A stretch of 64,000 nt of DNA. Origin: Spirodela intermedia (lineage: Eukaryota; Streptophyta; Magnoliopsida; Alismatales; Araceae). A program made the translations under genes and the position numbers. The DNA lies in NCBI GenBank assembly GCA_902729315.2, contig LR746266.1, positions 6,440,259 through 6,504,258 on the forward strand, read 5' to 3'. Below, one piece after another: positions 13,720 to 24,129 of this stretch. The notes below the pieces were generated by a model. It was given only the letters and a program-made list of their open reading frames with translations, made no database searches and was not told the DNA's origin. The number at the start of each line of letters is the position of its first letter. The first letter of the stretch is position 1.

Positions 13720-14171
13720 GCTCTCTTCGCCTCCCTCCCCTCCCCAGGGGAGATGGATGGATGGATGGGCTTCCTGTAGGGGCGCCGCTCACTAATGATG
13801 CGTTCCGGTTTCTCTAATCAGGCACTGGTACTCACTATTACAGATTGTAGAGACGTCAGTCGAACATCTGCTTCACTGCTCTCAGATTCCATATTTGGCC
13901 CCGCTATGCTCTTCGGACTCTTCGTTCATTAGAACGTAGGACAGTTGCGAAGCGCTTTGACTGCCGAAAGTAGAGGAGGGTACATGCTCACAAAAATAAA
14001 AACAAAAACAAAAAAAAACAAAGCTGGCAATCGGGGGCCTCCTGGTGCTCGTCTTCCACGGAAAAGAAAAACTGATGGGTCATCATCTTCTTCTTCTCCT
14101 CTTTCTGGAGGCCAAGAAAGAGCCGGATTTGCACATACCACCCGCGGCCTGCTCTCTATCTATCTATATTT
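13720..14171. other. Intergenic: 3' flanks of two convergent genes
   Basis: Spacer of 452 bp between the oligopeptidase stop and the stop of the minus-strand gene. It contains a short GATG tetranucleotide run near 13752-13768, an A-rich stretch near 13993-14022, and a CTAT-type run near 14153-14177. It probably holds both 3' UTRs; no gene is seen. Confidence 0.6.
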
Positions 14172-15179
14172 CTATCTGTGGTCGTCTCCTGGGGGGGACG
14201 AGGAGGAGGAAGGGCCATAGCCGCTGGGCCTCCACCATTCCGGATCTGGCAGCCTTACGCTCTTCGCCGCCAGCACGTCGAGCAGGTCGACGTCCTCGAG
14301 TATCCGGCCGGGGTTGTTCTTCGAGAATCTCAGCAGCATGTCGACGAACGTCGCCAAGGAGAGTGCGTCACCGCCCGCCGCGCACGGCGGGGCTCGCTGG
14401 ACCAGCGCCGACGAGCACGGAGGACGGGGCCCGGAGGCACGAGTCTCACCCAGATCATGCGTTTCCACGTTGATGGCGTAGGCGAGGAAGCTTCCCCCGG
14501 CCTTCTCCACCGGCAAGTCAGGGACCAGCGCCGTCGACTCAGCGCCCTTTTTACTTTCACGGGGCCCCCTCTCGATCTCGACGGAGGGAGAAGGCCCTGT
14601 GTCGCCGGCGAATACCCGGCGTGCCGCCTGAGAGGAAGATTCGTCGCCGGTGCGGACTGGAACATTTGGTTGTGCATAGGGGGGCTTCTTCTTCACTGCA
14701 CGGTCGTCGGCCATGGAGACGAATGGAGGGGGAGGAAAAGATGAAGAATCGAGCTTCCTCTTCAAGGCCGAGGCCTTCCCCTTTCCGCCACTGGAAGGAG
14801 AAGGCCCAGTTCGACGCCCCTCGCCCTCTTTCCCATGCGGCGGCGGGTGGCGCGGGAGGAGCAGGTGGAGGCGCCGAGGGCCGAGGCGCAGGAAGTAGCC
14901 GATGAGCGCGAGCTCCGCCGCGGCAGCATCGGAGCAGCGGCGGGAGGAGGAAGGGTCCGGGCAGGGGAACGACTCCGAGCCAAAGAGCCGGTAGACGACG
15001 TGGTCCGCTAGGCCCGGGGCGTCGGCGGGGAGAGCGTCGTCCTCCTCCTCCTCGCGGAGAAACCGGGAGCGGCGGTGGACGGCGGCCTGAGCGGCGCTGA
15101 TGTTGCCGCACTCCTCCAGAATGAAGTCGAAGGGATCAGACGAGTAGTATGCGGTAGGGAGCACCCCTGCCGACGCCAT
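14172..15179 (-). CDS. Uncharacterised single-exon nuclear-type protein
   Basis: I do not recognise this protein. The open frame gives 335 residues from the ATG at 15179, whose context is good (A at -3, G at +4); an in-frame ATG at 15194 would add five residues. The N-terminus has an acidic/aromatic block, YYSSDPFDFILEECGNIS. The middle is low-complexity and basic, with the possible nuclear signals KRK and KKK. Near the C-terminus is an ordered-looking block containing FVDMLLRFSKNNPG, ILEDVDLLDVLAAKSVRLP and PEWWRP, followed by a Ser/Pro tail. This last block is the best candidate for a conserved domain. There is no signal peptide or membrane segment. The uninterrupted frame across 1 kb and the patterned ends favour a real gene; the function is unknown. 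Confidence 0.65.
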   Translation of the reverse strand: MASAGVLPTAYYSSDPFDFILEECGNISAAQAAVHRRSRFLREEEEDDALPADAPGLADHVVYRLFGSESFPCPDPSSSRRCSDAAAAELALIGYFLRLGPRRLHLLLPRHPPPHGKEGEGRRTGPSPSSGGKGKASALKRKLDSSSFPPPPFVSMADDRAVKKKPPYAQPNVPVRTGDESSSQAARRVFAGDTGPSPSVEIERGPRESKKGAESTALVPDLPVEKAGGSFLAYAINVETHDLGETRASGPRPPCSSALVQRAPPCAAGGDALSLATFVDMLLRFSKNNPGRILEDVDLLDVLAAKSVRLPDPEWWRPSGYGPSSSSSPPGDDHR

Positions 15180-16930
15180 CGTTCTCCTCCACATCACCAC
15201 ACTCCAGATGTTCCCGTCTCGAGCCTCCCAGCCTTCTTTCCCTCTCTGTAGGGATAGATAAAGACCTAATTTTGCTTGCTCTCAGCGGGGAACAGAGAGA
15301 GAGAGGGGGCCTGAACCGATCCTCGACACATATAGAGGTAGAGCTCGTCCTCGAAATGAGCGTTCACGACAAGAGTTCTTGCACGTAAGAGGCTCTCTCT
15401 CCTCTTGTACTGATTGGTAGTCGCGGATGGGGTTCCCTGATTTCCGCATCGATTAACGGATCGCTTCCCCCCGGGGATCCCGCAATCTAATTCAACCGCC
15501 ACAAAGGAGAGAGAATGGGGGTGCCCACGCGCAGGTATCAATCATGCTCATCCAGACGTAGAAGAAGCTCGACGGAGCGAGGACGGCCGCCTGACGAAGA
15601 GAGAAGGCTTCATTCATTCGGGCACGCCGCCTGGAGCGGCACCGCAGATTATATGGTAATAAATAGCGTGTCACGGCGGGGATGGCGAAGATGATGAGAA
15701 TCACGCCGGTGAGATCTGTGGCCGGCTGGGTTGTGGGCAACAGCGGGGATATCGAGCTGGATCGTGATGATCCCCCGTGATCCGTAGGAGAGAGAGAGAG
15801 ATACGGGAAATGATAGAGAGATATGGACGCCCCCTTAATCTGCCTCTTTTCTTCGTCGTGCCCCGTCTACTTTTATTGGAAGGAAGGTCGACGGCAGTTG
15901 TTGACGACGGCGCCGCCACCGACAGAAAGGCGGTTGTTGCAAATTCTCCCGGCCCCCCGCTCCTCCACTTGCAGATTTGTGGGTCGGTCCCTCCTCCCGG
16001 ACCAGTCCAGTCTCCTGTCTCGTTTCTCCCCTCCAGCTTCCTTGTATTCATTCATTCCCTCTCTCTCCCTCTTCCTTACGAGGGGAAGAAAAAAATCATG
16101 CTTTTTTTTTCTTGGAGATGTTGACGAGATGATCTTTTGTTTGTAGACTGCTTACTGTCCCTCTGCAGGCATGCTCACTGTCCGTTCTTGCGCCGTCAAT
16201 AATCAATCTGCGCCACAGTGCCAACGCCCCCCACCCTTCTCCCTGCTTCCCTGCTTCAGCTTCCCCGTGCCCAGAGTCTCTCATTCGCTCATGTCGGAGT
16301 CGGAGGGAGGCTCCATGCCGCTCACCCGCCAAAATCCATTCTTGCGGGCGCCATCTCCAGAAAGCATAAATATGACTACAGATTGAATCAGTATCGAACC
16401 AGACCTGGCCGCCGATGCTCCACTCCCTTCCGCGCCATTCAATCAATCGCTGGCAGACCAGATCCCTCCATGAACTTCTTCTGGCTTCCTCCTAAAAGCA
16501 CGGAACAGCCGACAGACGTGCAGGCGATCAGGGTGGAGGATGCCTCAACTGGATCGCGCCAGCGTGTAGGTCAGGCTTCATCTCCCCCCCGGGCTCCTGC
16601 ATATAGCAACTGCTCGGGATCCGCCGGCTCCGCCCGCCAAGCATGGAGCCGCGCCGCCACAACCATGCTTCGAGGTGTGCGCAGAATACTCTGGACTTCT
16701 CGCGTTGTCCCCTCCCCTCTCTTTCTTGCTCATCAAGGCCGGAGCCATCTTACTAACCAAAAGTTCACCACCAGTGTTCGGGCGAATCAAGAATCAGTGA
16801 TATTTCTAAATGCCCCATGACCTGTGTACATTAAGTGGCTGTCCCCTAAAGCTCTCTCTCTCTCTCTCTGAGGCAACAGGCCAGCGTGATCCATCCCGTA
16901 CACTCATGTTGCCCCGCTCGACCGCCTCCA

Positions 16931-16977
<47 letters not shown>

Positions 16978-17259
16978 CTTTATATACAACCAAGTAGTGA
17001 GTGTACAACTTCTCCCCGGCCACCGCCATGCGTCATCGCGGACTGTGTGGATTCCTGCGCGGATTATCCCGTCATCCCCACGGTAGCGCAATCTGTGAGG
17101 TCCAAGCAACTGGGATGACATGAGCGGAGGCCCTCGAACGACCGACCCACGAGGCGCTTGCCCAGCCAAGGCTGCTGAGACTGGACGGCAATCCCGTCCC
17201 TTTGACCTTCACTCTCGCATCTTTTCCAGCTGACTTCCCGAACGTCTCGAGGGCCCCAT
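15180..17259. other. Intergenic: promoter of the 14172 gene and 3' flank of the bromodomain gene
   Basis: About 2.1 kb between two minus-strand genes. It contains GA-rich runs near 15296-15307 and 15790-15800, a (CT)n tract at 16852-16869 and a longer one at 16933-16973. Several frames of 60-200 codons are open on both strands, but they overlap one another, lack recognisable motifs and have no convincing exon pattern, so I call none of them. Confidence 0.6.
16933..16973. repeat. (CT)n microsatellite
   Basis: About 20 perfect CT units, downstream of the minus-strand bromodomain gene. Similar shorter tracts occur at 16852-16869, 20153-20213 (interrupted), 23746-23762, 49106-49124 (as GA), 55142-55168 and 62634-62655. 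Most lie in promoters or untranslated regions, where GAGA-type repeats are often bound by BPC/GAGA factors in plants. Confidence 0.9.
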
Positions 17260-19493
17260 CTACCCAACTGCGGGGGATTGGGCATCGTCGGCGTCCGAGT
17301 CGCTCTCTGCTGAGCTTCGAGAGTCGGAATCTGCAGCAGAGGACGCCAGATAGAAAAAGGATTCAGGCCAATGCGGAAGTCGAAGAAAGGGAGGCTGGCG
17401 AGGGGTAGAAGGGTTTTGTGCCAACGGACGTACCACTGGAGGATGATGAGTCGCTGCCTGAGCTGCTGGAGCTGCTGCTCGATTCACTGTGGTTACCGGT
17501 ATCCTTCTCGATCTCCACCGGAGGGAAATGAGACGAAGGCATGTCCTCGCCAATGTCCACGTCTTCCTCGCCGAGTTCACCGGCCTTCTTGCCGACCCTC
17601 TTGCCAGGCTCGGGCGCCTCCATAGCCGTCGGTAGATTCTGCAGGCGTGACGGTCAAGGAATACGATGTCGTCAGCTAGGGGCGACGAAGGAGAAGCGAC
17701 GTAATAGAAACGGAAGGAAGAGGAGGAAGCGCCATCACCTTCTCGGCAGTGTTGTTCTCAGCTGTTTCGGAAGTAGGACCAGGGCCCCCAGGAGCCGCGG
17801 CCAATATTGCCTCCTGCCTCTTCATTTTGCTCATCATCTTCTTGCAGTTGCCAACAAAACGGTCCAACTCCCAGAGAGTCTCCGTGTCCAGTGTCTCAAA
17901 GTCCAACTCGATCTCGTCCCCGTGCAGGGCCGGGTCGGGGTTCCTCCTCTGCACTATCTGTAGTACCTGGGCCATCTTCTCCTGAGGCAGGCTCTGCAGC
18001 CCCAAGCTCAGCTTTTTCTTCTCCTCGAAGCTCATCTCCCTCTTTTTCGGATCCTTCGCCTTCGGCTTGGGCTGCTTCCCTACGGCCGGTCTGGTCGGAA
18101 CGGAAGCAGCAGGCATCTCTGGCTTCGCTGGTGGGGCCACCGGCTGAATATGGGCTGGCGGAAGAGTAGACGGGGAGGGGGCGCGGCCCGGCACACTTGG
18201 GGGGGAAGGAGTTGCGCTGGGTGCAGAAGGCATACTTGCCAGGGCAAGAGGGACCCTACCAGCAGCCTCCTCCTGCGGTAAGTGCACATTAGATCCAGAG
18301 TGGCTATTTCTCTCCTCTTCATCCCCTTTTCCCTGGAACTGCGTCTGTTTATCGTACGCCTTGTACGCATCGGCGAACAGCTTCTCGAACAGATTGAGCA
18401 ATTGTTCCGCCATCTTGTGCACGTCGTGTCCCTCTGGATTGTATAGGAGGGCGTTGTTGAAGGTAAGCCTGATGTCGGCAGCGAACTCTACGGGTGAGGT
18501 GTAGGAGCTCTTGTCCAGCTTGGACTTGACTGTGCCGAGGTCCATCGGACGCTTGATGATCTGGTGATAGTCATGCAGACCCAAACCCATCACATCCACC
18601 GGCGTGTTGAAAACCCAGCCGTACCGATGTTTCATCAATTTCGTCAAGATCTGGACGCATTTTTTCATCATGACGGCCAAGAGCTTCTCAGATTCCCCTG
18701 TGGCCTGCCGCTTGGCTTCCCGGGGAGAGGTCAGGGGCAGAGATCGCTTGCCGACGGAGAGGTTCTTGTCGTTGTCACCGTGTGGGAAAGACGCGGTCCC
18801 CGAACAGCCTCCCAAGGGTGACTCGGCTGCCGGCAGGAGGTAATGGTTGCCTCCCTTGGGCGTCCGGCGGTCTGATGCAGAGAGGCGAGGTGAGGAATCC
18901 AAGACCGGTGGTTGGCTAATGAGCACCGGTGAAGGCCTGGAGACCGCGGCCGCCGATGTGACCTCGCGCCCCCCACCACCGCCCCCACCGTAGCCGGAGG
19001 TGCTGAAGCAGGCAGATCTGGCAGTCTGGAGATCGCCGGACTTGATCCGGTTGCTGAGGGATCGGACCTGTTCCAACTCAGATATCAGGCGGCGCTTCAA
19101 CTCCTGTAGCTCCCTCCTAGAACAGGTCGCGATGTCGAATGTCACGTACGCACTGTCGAAGCCGGATTCCTTCCTGGATGGCCTGGTGAGATAGTGTTGA
19201 TGATTGCTAGGTTTCCCAGAGGCCTTGTGGTGGTTGAAGGACGAGGAGTCGTCGGAGGCGGCAGGAACTGCGGCGTAGCTGGCGGAGGTCGGCTCGTCGG
19301 TCCCGGCGGCATGGTCGAGGCGATCTAAGAATGGGGAAGATACCGACGCTACCCGGGGCCGGTCCTTGCTGCGGTTGTCGGAGGCCGGCCTAGGGTTAGG
19401 GTTAGGGTTAGGGCTTGGGTTCTTCCTCATATAAACCTTCGGCTCCCCCCAGAACGGCTCATTACGGCTACTGGCCAGCAGGGCGGACGCCAT
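17260..19493 (-). CDS. GTE7: GTE7-type bromodomain and extraterminal (BET) protein
   Basis: Acetyl-lysine reader of the plant GTE family, acting on chromatin in the nucleus. Three exons (19493-17739, 17638-17434, 17330-17260) give 676 residues in one frame. From the N-terminus: MASALLASSRNEP; a conserved plant GTE block with YVTFDIATCSRRELQELKRR (about residues 116-150); one bromodomain at about 275-380 (RYGWVFNTPVDV, DYHQIIKRPMDLGTVKSKL, FNNALLYNPEGHDVH); a Pro-rich linker; the NET domain at about 483-550 (EMSFEEKKKLSLGLQSLP, DEIELDFETLDTETLWELDRFV); and an acidic Ser-rich tail spread over exons 2-3. The single bromodomain plus NET order is typical of plant BET proteins. The N-terminal Asn-Pro repeat is encoded by TTAGGG-type repeats. 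GTE7 is the closest name; other GTE paralogues are possible. Confidence 0.93.
19391..19413. repeat. Telomere-like TTAGGG repeat inside coding sequence
   Basis: Three to four TTAGGG units on the plus strand, read on the minus strand as Pro-Asn codons near residue 30 of the bromodomain protein. The unit is six bases long, not the seven-base TTTAGGG of most plant telomeres, which keeps the reading frame in dipeptide steps. Confidence 0.85.
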
Positions 19494-21817
19494 GCACGGT
19501 GCCGCCGTCGAGTGACGGCCGGGGGGAGGCTGCGCAGATCAGGCGGATTCCGGCGTTTGGTGCTCGGGAACCATTAGAAAGAATGTCGAAATTGCGAGGG
19601 GGCGGGAAAATCGAATCTAGTAGGATGGCCCCATATGGTCACCGGTAGGAGACGGGGAGGGACGGAGAGGGGAGGTGGCGGCGCCACCAGTAGTAGCCGG
19701 CCGGCGGACGGCCGGGGGGAGACGAGGGATGTAGGAAGACGAGAGAGGGAAGGCCCGATGGGAGGGCAAAATGGTAATATGAGCGACGACGGAAAGGAAG
19801 AGGGCAGAAGTGGTAAATGCTGAGGAGGAGGAGGACCTGCGAGGAGGAATGGTTGAGGGCAGCACGGGTTCTTAAAGACGTCCAGATGTGCCCGTGAGCC
19901 CCTGCGGGCAGGCCGTGGGCCGTGGATGGGTTTCTAACCCTGCATCAGACGGCGGAGAGGCCTAAGACCGCTGACCAGGGATCTGCCCGTCCCATCTGTC
20001 ACGGACGGCTACGATGGCATCGTCTGTAACGTGGCGGCCATCGGGAGGGGGAGTCGGCAACGAAGACGCGAAGGGGCCTTCGCCTCGCGGGGCGAGCTGC
20101 TCTCATGGGCCCCACATACGTCTTTCCATTGGGCGTTTTTACGAATTAATTGCTCTCTCTCCTTTCTCTCTCCTCTCTCTCTCTCTCTCCCCCCCTTTCT
20201 CTCCTGCAGGGAGGAGCAAGGTGCCTGGAAGCGGGGAGGTTCAATATCTGACTGAATCTGGCTTCTGTTTGGCGGGAACTTCGGCCGCGCGACTCGCGCT
20301 TCTCCTCCCGCGCGAACAGTCCTTCGTCTTCTTTGCCAAATAAATCGTCAGAAAATTGAATCTGCTATTTCGTATTCCCCCCCGCTCCTTCTCTCTCTCT
20401 CCCTCTCCGCAGTCTCTCCCAGATGTCTCTCAGAGCAGCTTCCTCTTCTGTCGGCGTTGGAGGCGGGCTTTTCTTCGGAGCGAGAGGAAGATCGTCTGCT
20501 CTCTACCTCCGTAGATGCGGTTTCCCGGGGAGGAACGGATGGATCGAGGCAGGCTCTCCCCTTGTTCTTCTCTTATCTTCTCTTCCTCGACGATTCACCA
20601 CGGAGCACGGCCGGCTAATGGCGTTCTGGAAGTCCGCCAGCCGTGGAATCCACGCCGGAAGGCCCCCGATGAATGATCGGCGTTTCCCCGTCCCCAATGA
20701 ACGCCGGGATCCGGCAACCACTCGTGGCCCGCGCAAGGAGGAGGGATCTCCACGATGACGTCGCCGTCCTCCCCCAAACCATGAATGCCGCCGCCTTCCT
20801 TCCAGAAGAGCCATTTGGGGCGAGCTTCGTGGATGATGAAGCAGCTGCAACCCTACGGCAGGGTCTACTATGGAGCGGTCAATCTCTACAAGGTCCGAGA
20901 GGAAGTTCCACGCATCTATATTCTGGGCGCCTTCTTCACAGACTAAGAGGACCAAGTTCTACGTTGCCGGGCAGATCAGTCTACGCTTAGCCGCGGTGGG
21001 GAGTCGCCAGCCACAATTGGCGGCGGAACTATGGCTCCACGAGACCCCCGACTGTCATGGGGTTTGTCTTCTGGCGCGCACGCGCGGGACTCACGTCGGT
21101 GGCAGGACCTCGTTGCTCCATGCCAGGTCAGGCAGACAGGGTTGTCACTCTTTCCGCTACCTCTCGGGGCACCCGTCGGCCAGCCGCCGCGGTCTCCTCT
21201 GACAGAAGGGAGGCCGGCGTCACGGCATCTGCTCGCCCGAGGACGGGCAGGCATCTCCACCGTTACGACTTCACGTTGTCGAAGGCAGGCGAATCCCACC
21301 ACCAACACACCAACCTCCTCGCTTCCTCCGGACGGGAGATGATGCCGCTACAGTGCCCCGGCCCCTTTCCGTCGTCTGTCTGTCGGACAAAACGCGCCTT
21401 CCTTTCGGAGAAATCCTCTTTTTTTTCGCACAAACTCTCGTCCTCCTACCCAACCATCACAGAGAATGCAGATTACAGGTGATGAACCACACCCGACCTC
21501 CCGGTGGAGCGCAGGTCGCGCGACCTTTACCCTCGAGAACGAAGACTGAAAAAGGGAATCTCAATATTGATGATGGCAGACTGAACAAGGAAAGATCCAT
21601 ACGGGCCGCAAGGCCGAAAGAGGGGAACCAACGAATGGAGGGAGGAGGTACAGACGAACGTAACCAGGAGAATTCGACAAAAGGAAGAAGGAAAAAAAGA
21701 ACGAAAGAATTATCAGACTCACAACGGACGCTCACGAATGCCAGGTAAACACACTCGCCCCCACCTTCCGGTCGCCATGGACGCGGAATCAAAGAGCTGA
21801 TCCCACGGATGGAAGGG
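19494..21817. other. Intergenic: promoter of the bromodomain gene and 3' flank of the PB1 gene
   Basis: About 2.3 kb. Near 19494-19860 it is GC-rich upstream sequence of the bromodomain gene. At 20153-20213 it is CT-rich. A separate CT-rich leader at about 20385-20420 precedes the small open frame described at 20423. From 20990 to 21480 there are only overlapping GC-rich frames on both strands, and 21480-21817 is likely the 3' UTR of the minus-strand PB1 gene. Confidence 0.55.
20423..20758 (+). CDS. Doubtful small gene with mitochondrial-type leader
   Basis: A 111-residue frame starts with a true ATG directly after a CT-rich leader. An A/T-rich box (AAATAAAT, about 20338-20345) lies some 80 bp upstream, as expected for a plant promoter. 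The N-terminus (MSLRAASSSVGVGGGLFF, then several Arg and no acidic residues for about 35 positions) resembles a mitochondrial presequence. I do not recognise the rest. Near 20750 coding-like character seems to pass to the neighbouring frame, where motifs such as DDVAVLPQ and EEPFGASFVDDEAAAT continue to about 20940. This could mean an unseen intron, a frameshifted relic, or chance in GC-rich DNA. Confidence 0.25.
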   Translation: MSLRAASSSVGVGGGLFFGARGRSSALYLRRCGFPGRNGWIEAGSPLVLLLSSLPRRFTTEHGRLMAFWKSASRGIHAGRPPMNDRRFPVPNERRDPATTRGPRKEEGSPR

Positions 21818-23581
21818 CTACGACGCCTGCAATGGCTTGGCGGCGGGCTTCACCTCGGGATTTAGCAGCTGGGCCATGGTCGCAGCTGTCGACGACGAAC
21901 CCACCGCCGTAGCCAGATGCGGTGGCGGTGGCGGCGGCTGCCCCGTGGTAGATCTCCGCTGGTCCTCTCCGCCGGTCGCCGCCTTCGCTTGGTACGCCGA
22001 CATGACGCTCCCACCAGCAGGCGGCGTCCCCTGCCGCACGCAGACATAAAGCGGCCTGCCTACGACGTCGTACGCAGTGAGCAGCTGGGGTGGCGCCGCC
22101 CCGCCGGCAACTCCATTGCCCTCCACCGGGCCATGCTTCGCGTACCGCGCCACCGTCTTCGTCGAAGGCTGCTGCGGCGGCGACACCAGGTACGGGGGCT
22201 GCTGCAGCGCACCGCGCGGAGTCACGCTCTGCGTGGTGGCGGCGGCGGCGTAGTAACAGTCTCGGCTGCTCTGGCTGTTGTTCAGCGCCGGCAAGGCTGG
22301 GCCCGGGTAGATCCCCTGAGGTGACGGGGAGGGGATGACGTATATCGGCTGGTCCAACCGGGCCATCGACGCGTAGACGGCCCCCCCATTAGACAGGACG
22401 CTCTCTTGCAGGTACGCGAACGGGATCTGATGTGCCGCCGGAGCCTTCTCCGGAGCCGACTGGTCGTTCGGCAGCGGGTAATACTCCACGGCGCTGAGGG
22501 GGTAGCCGGTGGGAATTATCTCCTCGTCGGTACCCTTCGGCGGTCTTTGCTGCTGCTGCTCCTGCCAGTCAGCCGCCCCCGCCGGCGAAGCCTCCTGTTG
22601 ACCATTACCGACTTGCAGCGCCTCCAGCTCCTGCTTCGGGCACTGGTGGATCTCGGGCTGACTTGAACTTGAGACGAGCGGCTCCCCGGGCCCTCCAACC
22701 CAATCATCCTCCATCGTCGAGCCTGATCCCGTCGCAGCCGCCGGAATCGAGCCGCCCGTAGGAGGAGCATCCGCAGTAGCCTTGCCTTCTTGAACCGAAT
22801 CGTGCACCGTCGGGGGGGACGAAAAATTTCCGATCCCTTCCTCGAGCCCGAAGAGAAAATCAGGATTGCCGAGGGCGACCACCGGCGGAGACACGGAAGC
22901 GGCTATGGGCTCGGTCCGGAGAGCCGGCGGAGCCGGCACCGAGTTGAGGGCGTCCACAAACCACTGGCGATCCGACGGCCTCAGATTGGAGGAGAGCCCC
23001 GCGGCAGCGGCGTCGGCGACGGAAGGGGTGCGACCGGCGGCGGCGAAGAAGAGGAACAGACGAAGGCGCGCCGGCTTCGACGGGGAACGCTGGAGACGAT
23101 CGTATTCGACCATCATGTGCTCGACGTCCTCGTCGTCGGTGACGGAGATGAGGGCATCGAGATCCTCCCCGGGCAGCTGGTACCTGAAGCAGAAGTCGCC
23201 GCTGCCGCCAGGGCCGGCCGGCGTCAGCGCGGCGAGCCGGGCGAGGAGCTGGGGGAAGCGCACGGATCGGTCCACGGCGACGATCTTCGTGTCCCCGCCG
23301 ACGTAGGTGAGCTGGTTGTCGTGCGCGCGGGGCTGGATCCTTCCCCCGTAGCTGCACATGAATTTGACGCGCTGCCCGGCGGAGGGGTGGGCAGGGAGGC
23401 CGTGGCGGTGCGACGGGTGCGGAGGCGGCGGAGGGGGGACGTCGTCCCAGGCGGCGCCGCCGGACGAGGAAATGTCTCCGTCGGTGCCCCGGGACAGGGG
23501 GGAGGAGTCCTCCCCCGAGCCGGGGGAGTTGCCGCTGCCACTGCCGTGGTGGTGGGGGGTCTCCGCCTGCGGGGCCGTCAT
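21818..23581 (-). CDS. PB1-domain protein
   Basis: Intronless gene of 587 residues starting at the ATG at 23581. A PB1 domain spans about residues 72-180: VKFMCSYGGRIQPR with its basic-cluster start, then TYVGGDTKIVAVDRSVRF, and the acidic OPCA-like stretch LDALISVTDDEDVEHMMVEYDRL. The rest is disordered, rich in Pro, Gln, Ala and Ser, with no kinase or B3 domain. The architecture fits the plant family of stand-alone PB1 scaffolds that includes PAL OF QUIRKY; PB1 domains pair through basic and acidic faces, so it is probably an interaction scaffold. The gene is divergent from the amide hydrolase gene with 548 bp between the start codons. The family call is firm and the exact orthology is not. 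Confidence 0.88.
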   Translation of the reverse strand: MTAPQAETPHHHGSGSGNSPGSGEDSSPLSRGTDGDISSSGGAAWDDVPPPPPPHPSHRHGLPAHPSAGQRVKFMCSYGGRIQPRAHDNQLTYVGGDTKIVAVDRSVRFPQLLARLAALTPAGPGGSGDFCFRYQLPGEDLDALISVTDDEDVEHMMVEYDRLQRSPSKPARLRLFLFFAAAGRTPSVADAAAAGLSSNLRPSDRQWFVDALNSVPAPPALRTEPIAASVSPPVVALGNPDFLFGLEEGIGNFSSPPTVHDSVQEGKATADAPPTGGSIPAAATGSGSTMEDDWVGGPGEPLVSSSSQPEIHQCPKQELEALQVGNGQQEASPAGAADWQEQQQQRPPKGTDEEIIPTGYPLSAVEYYPLPNDQSAPEKAPAAHQIPFAYLQESVLSNGGAVYASMARLDQPIYVIPSPSPQGIYPGPALPALNNSQSSRDCYYAAAATTQSVTPRGALQQPPYLVSPPQQPSTKTVARYAKHGPVEGNGVAGGAAPPQLLTAYDVVGRPLYVCVRQGTPPAGGSVMSAYQAKAATGGEDQRRSTTGQPPPPPPHLATAVGSSSTAATMAQLLNPEVKPAAKPLQAS

Positions 23582-24129
23582 GGGGGGTGTGAGGCCGAAA
23601 GGGACGACTGCGCCGCCGCCTGGGGAGGGTGGGCGATCTGACTGGCAGGGAGGGAGTTAGGGTTTACGAAAAAGTAGCAGCATCCATCCGCCGCCAGGGA
23701 GGGGAGGACGGAGGGGGGCTTAGCGGTGAAACCGCGCGCATCTCAGTCTCTCTCTCTCTCTGTTCTGGTACCCACCCCAACGGCGCCTCAATTCCGACGG
23801 GTGCGCGTCGGTCAGCGTGTGAGAGCAGGGGAGGGGAGGTTAAAAACCCAGCACCCAACACTCGGAATGGTAGACATATACATGACACAAAGGTATGTAT
23901 GTATTGCATGTATGTATATATGTATACATTCAGAAGAAGAACACTAATTAAAGGCGGTCCCCCCCACCCCAGGCCCCCAAACGCCAACTGTTACGGGTCC
24001 ACCAACGAGCTTGTAGAATACCGTTTGCCGTATGGACGCGCGTTGGACAACCCCCCGGGTCCCTGTCTCACCGTCAACGAGAAGGCGCCCCGTACAAGAG
24101 GCAGACAGGGCGGGGGGTCGCTTTAGCCG
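23582..24129. promoter_or_regulatory. Shared divergent promoter of the PB1 and FAAH genes
   Basis: 548 bp between two outward-facing start codons. It contains a CT tract at 23746-23762 (GA on the PB1 sense strand) and a TA/TG-rich stretch at about 23892-23932. Both genes must take promoter elements from this interval or from inside each other. Confidence 0.5.

Noticed and set aside
15492-15740. Minus-strand frame with a hydrophobic stretch (TGVILIIFAIPAVTRYLLP)
   Set aside because: Short and isolated, with no neighbouring exons of matching phase; it overlaps other open frames in the promoter region of the 14172 gene.
16218-16820. 200-codon plus-strand frame
   Set aside because: Start is not an ordered domain, composition follows GC-rich spacer, no motif and no promoter-like context.
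22790-23641. 283-codon plus-strand frame opposite the PB1 gene
   Set aside because: It is the complement of a well-supported PB1 coding sequence; Gly/Arg/Glu bias is what antisense reading of that gene would give.
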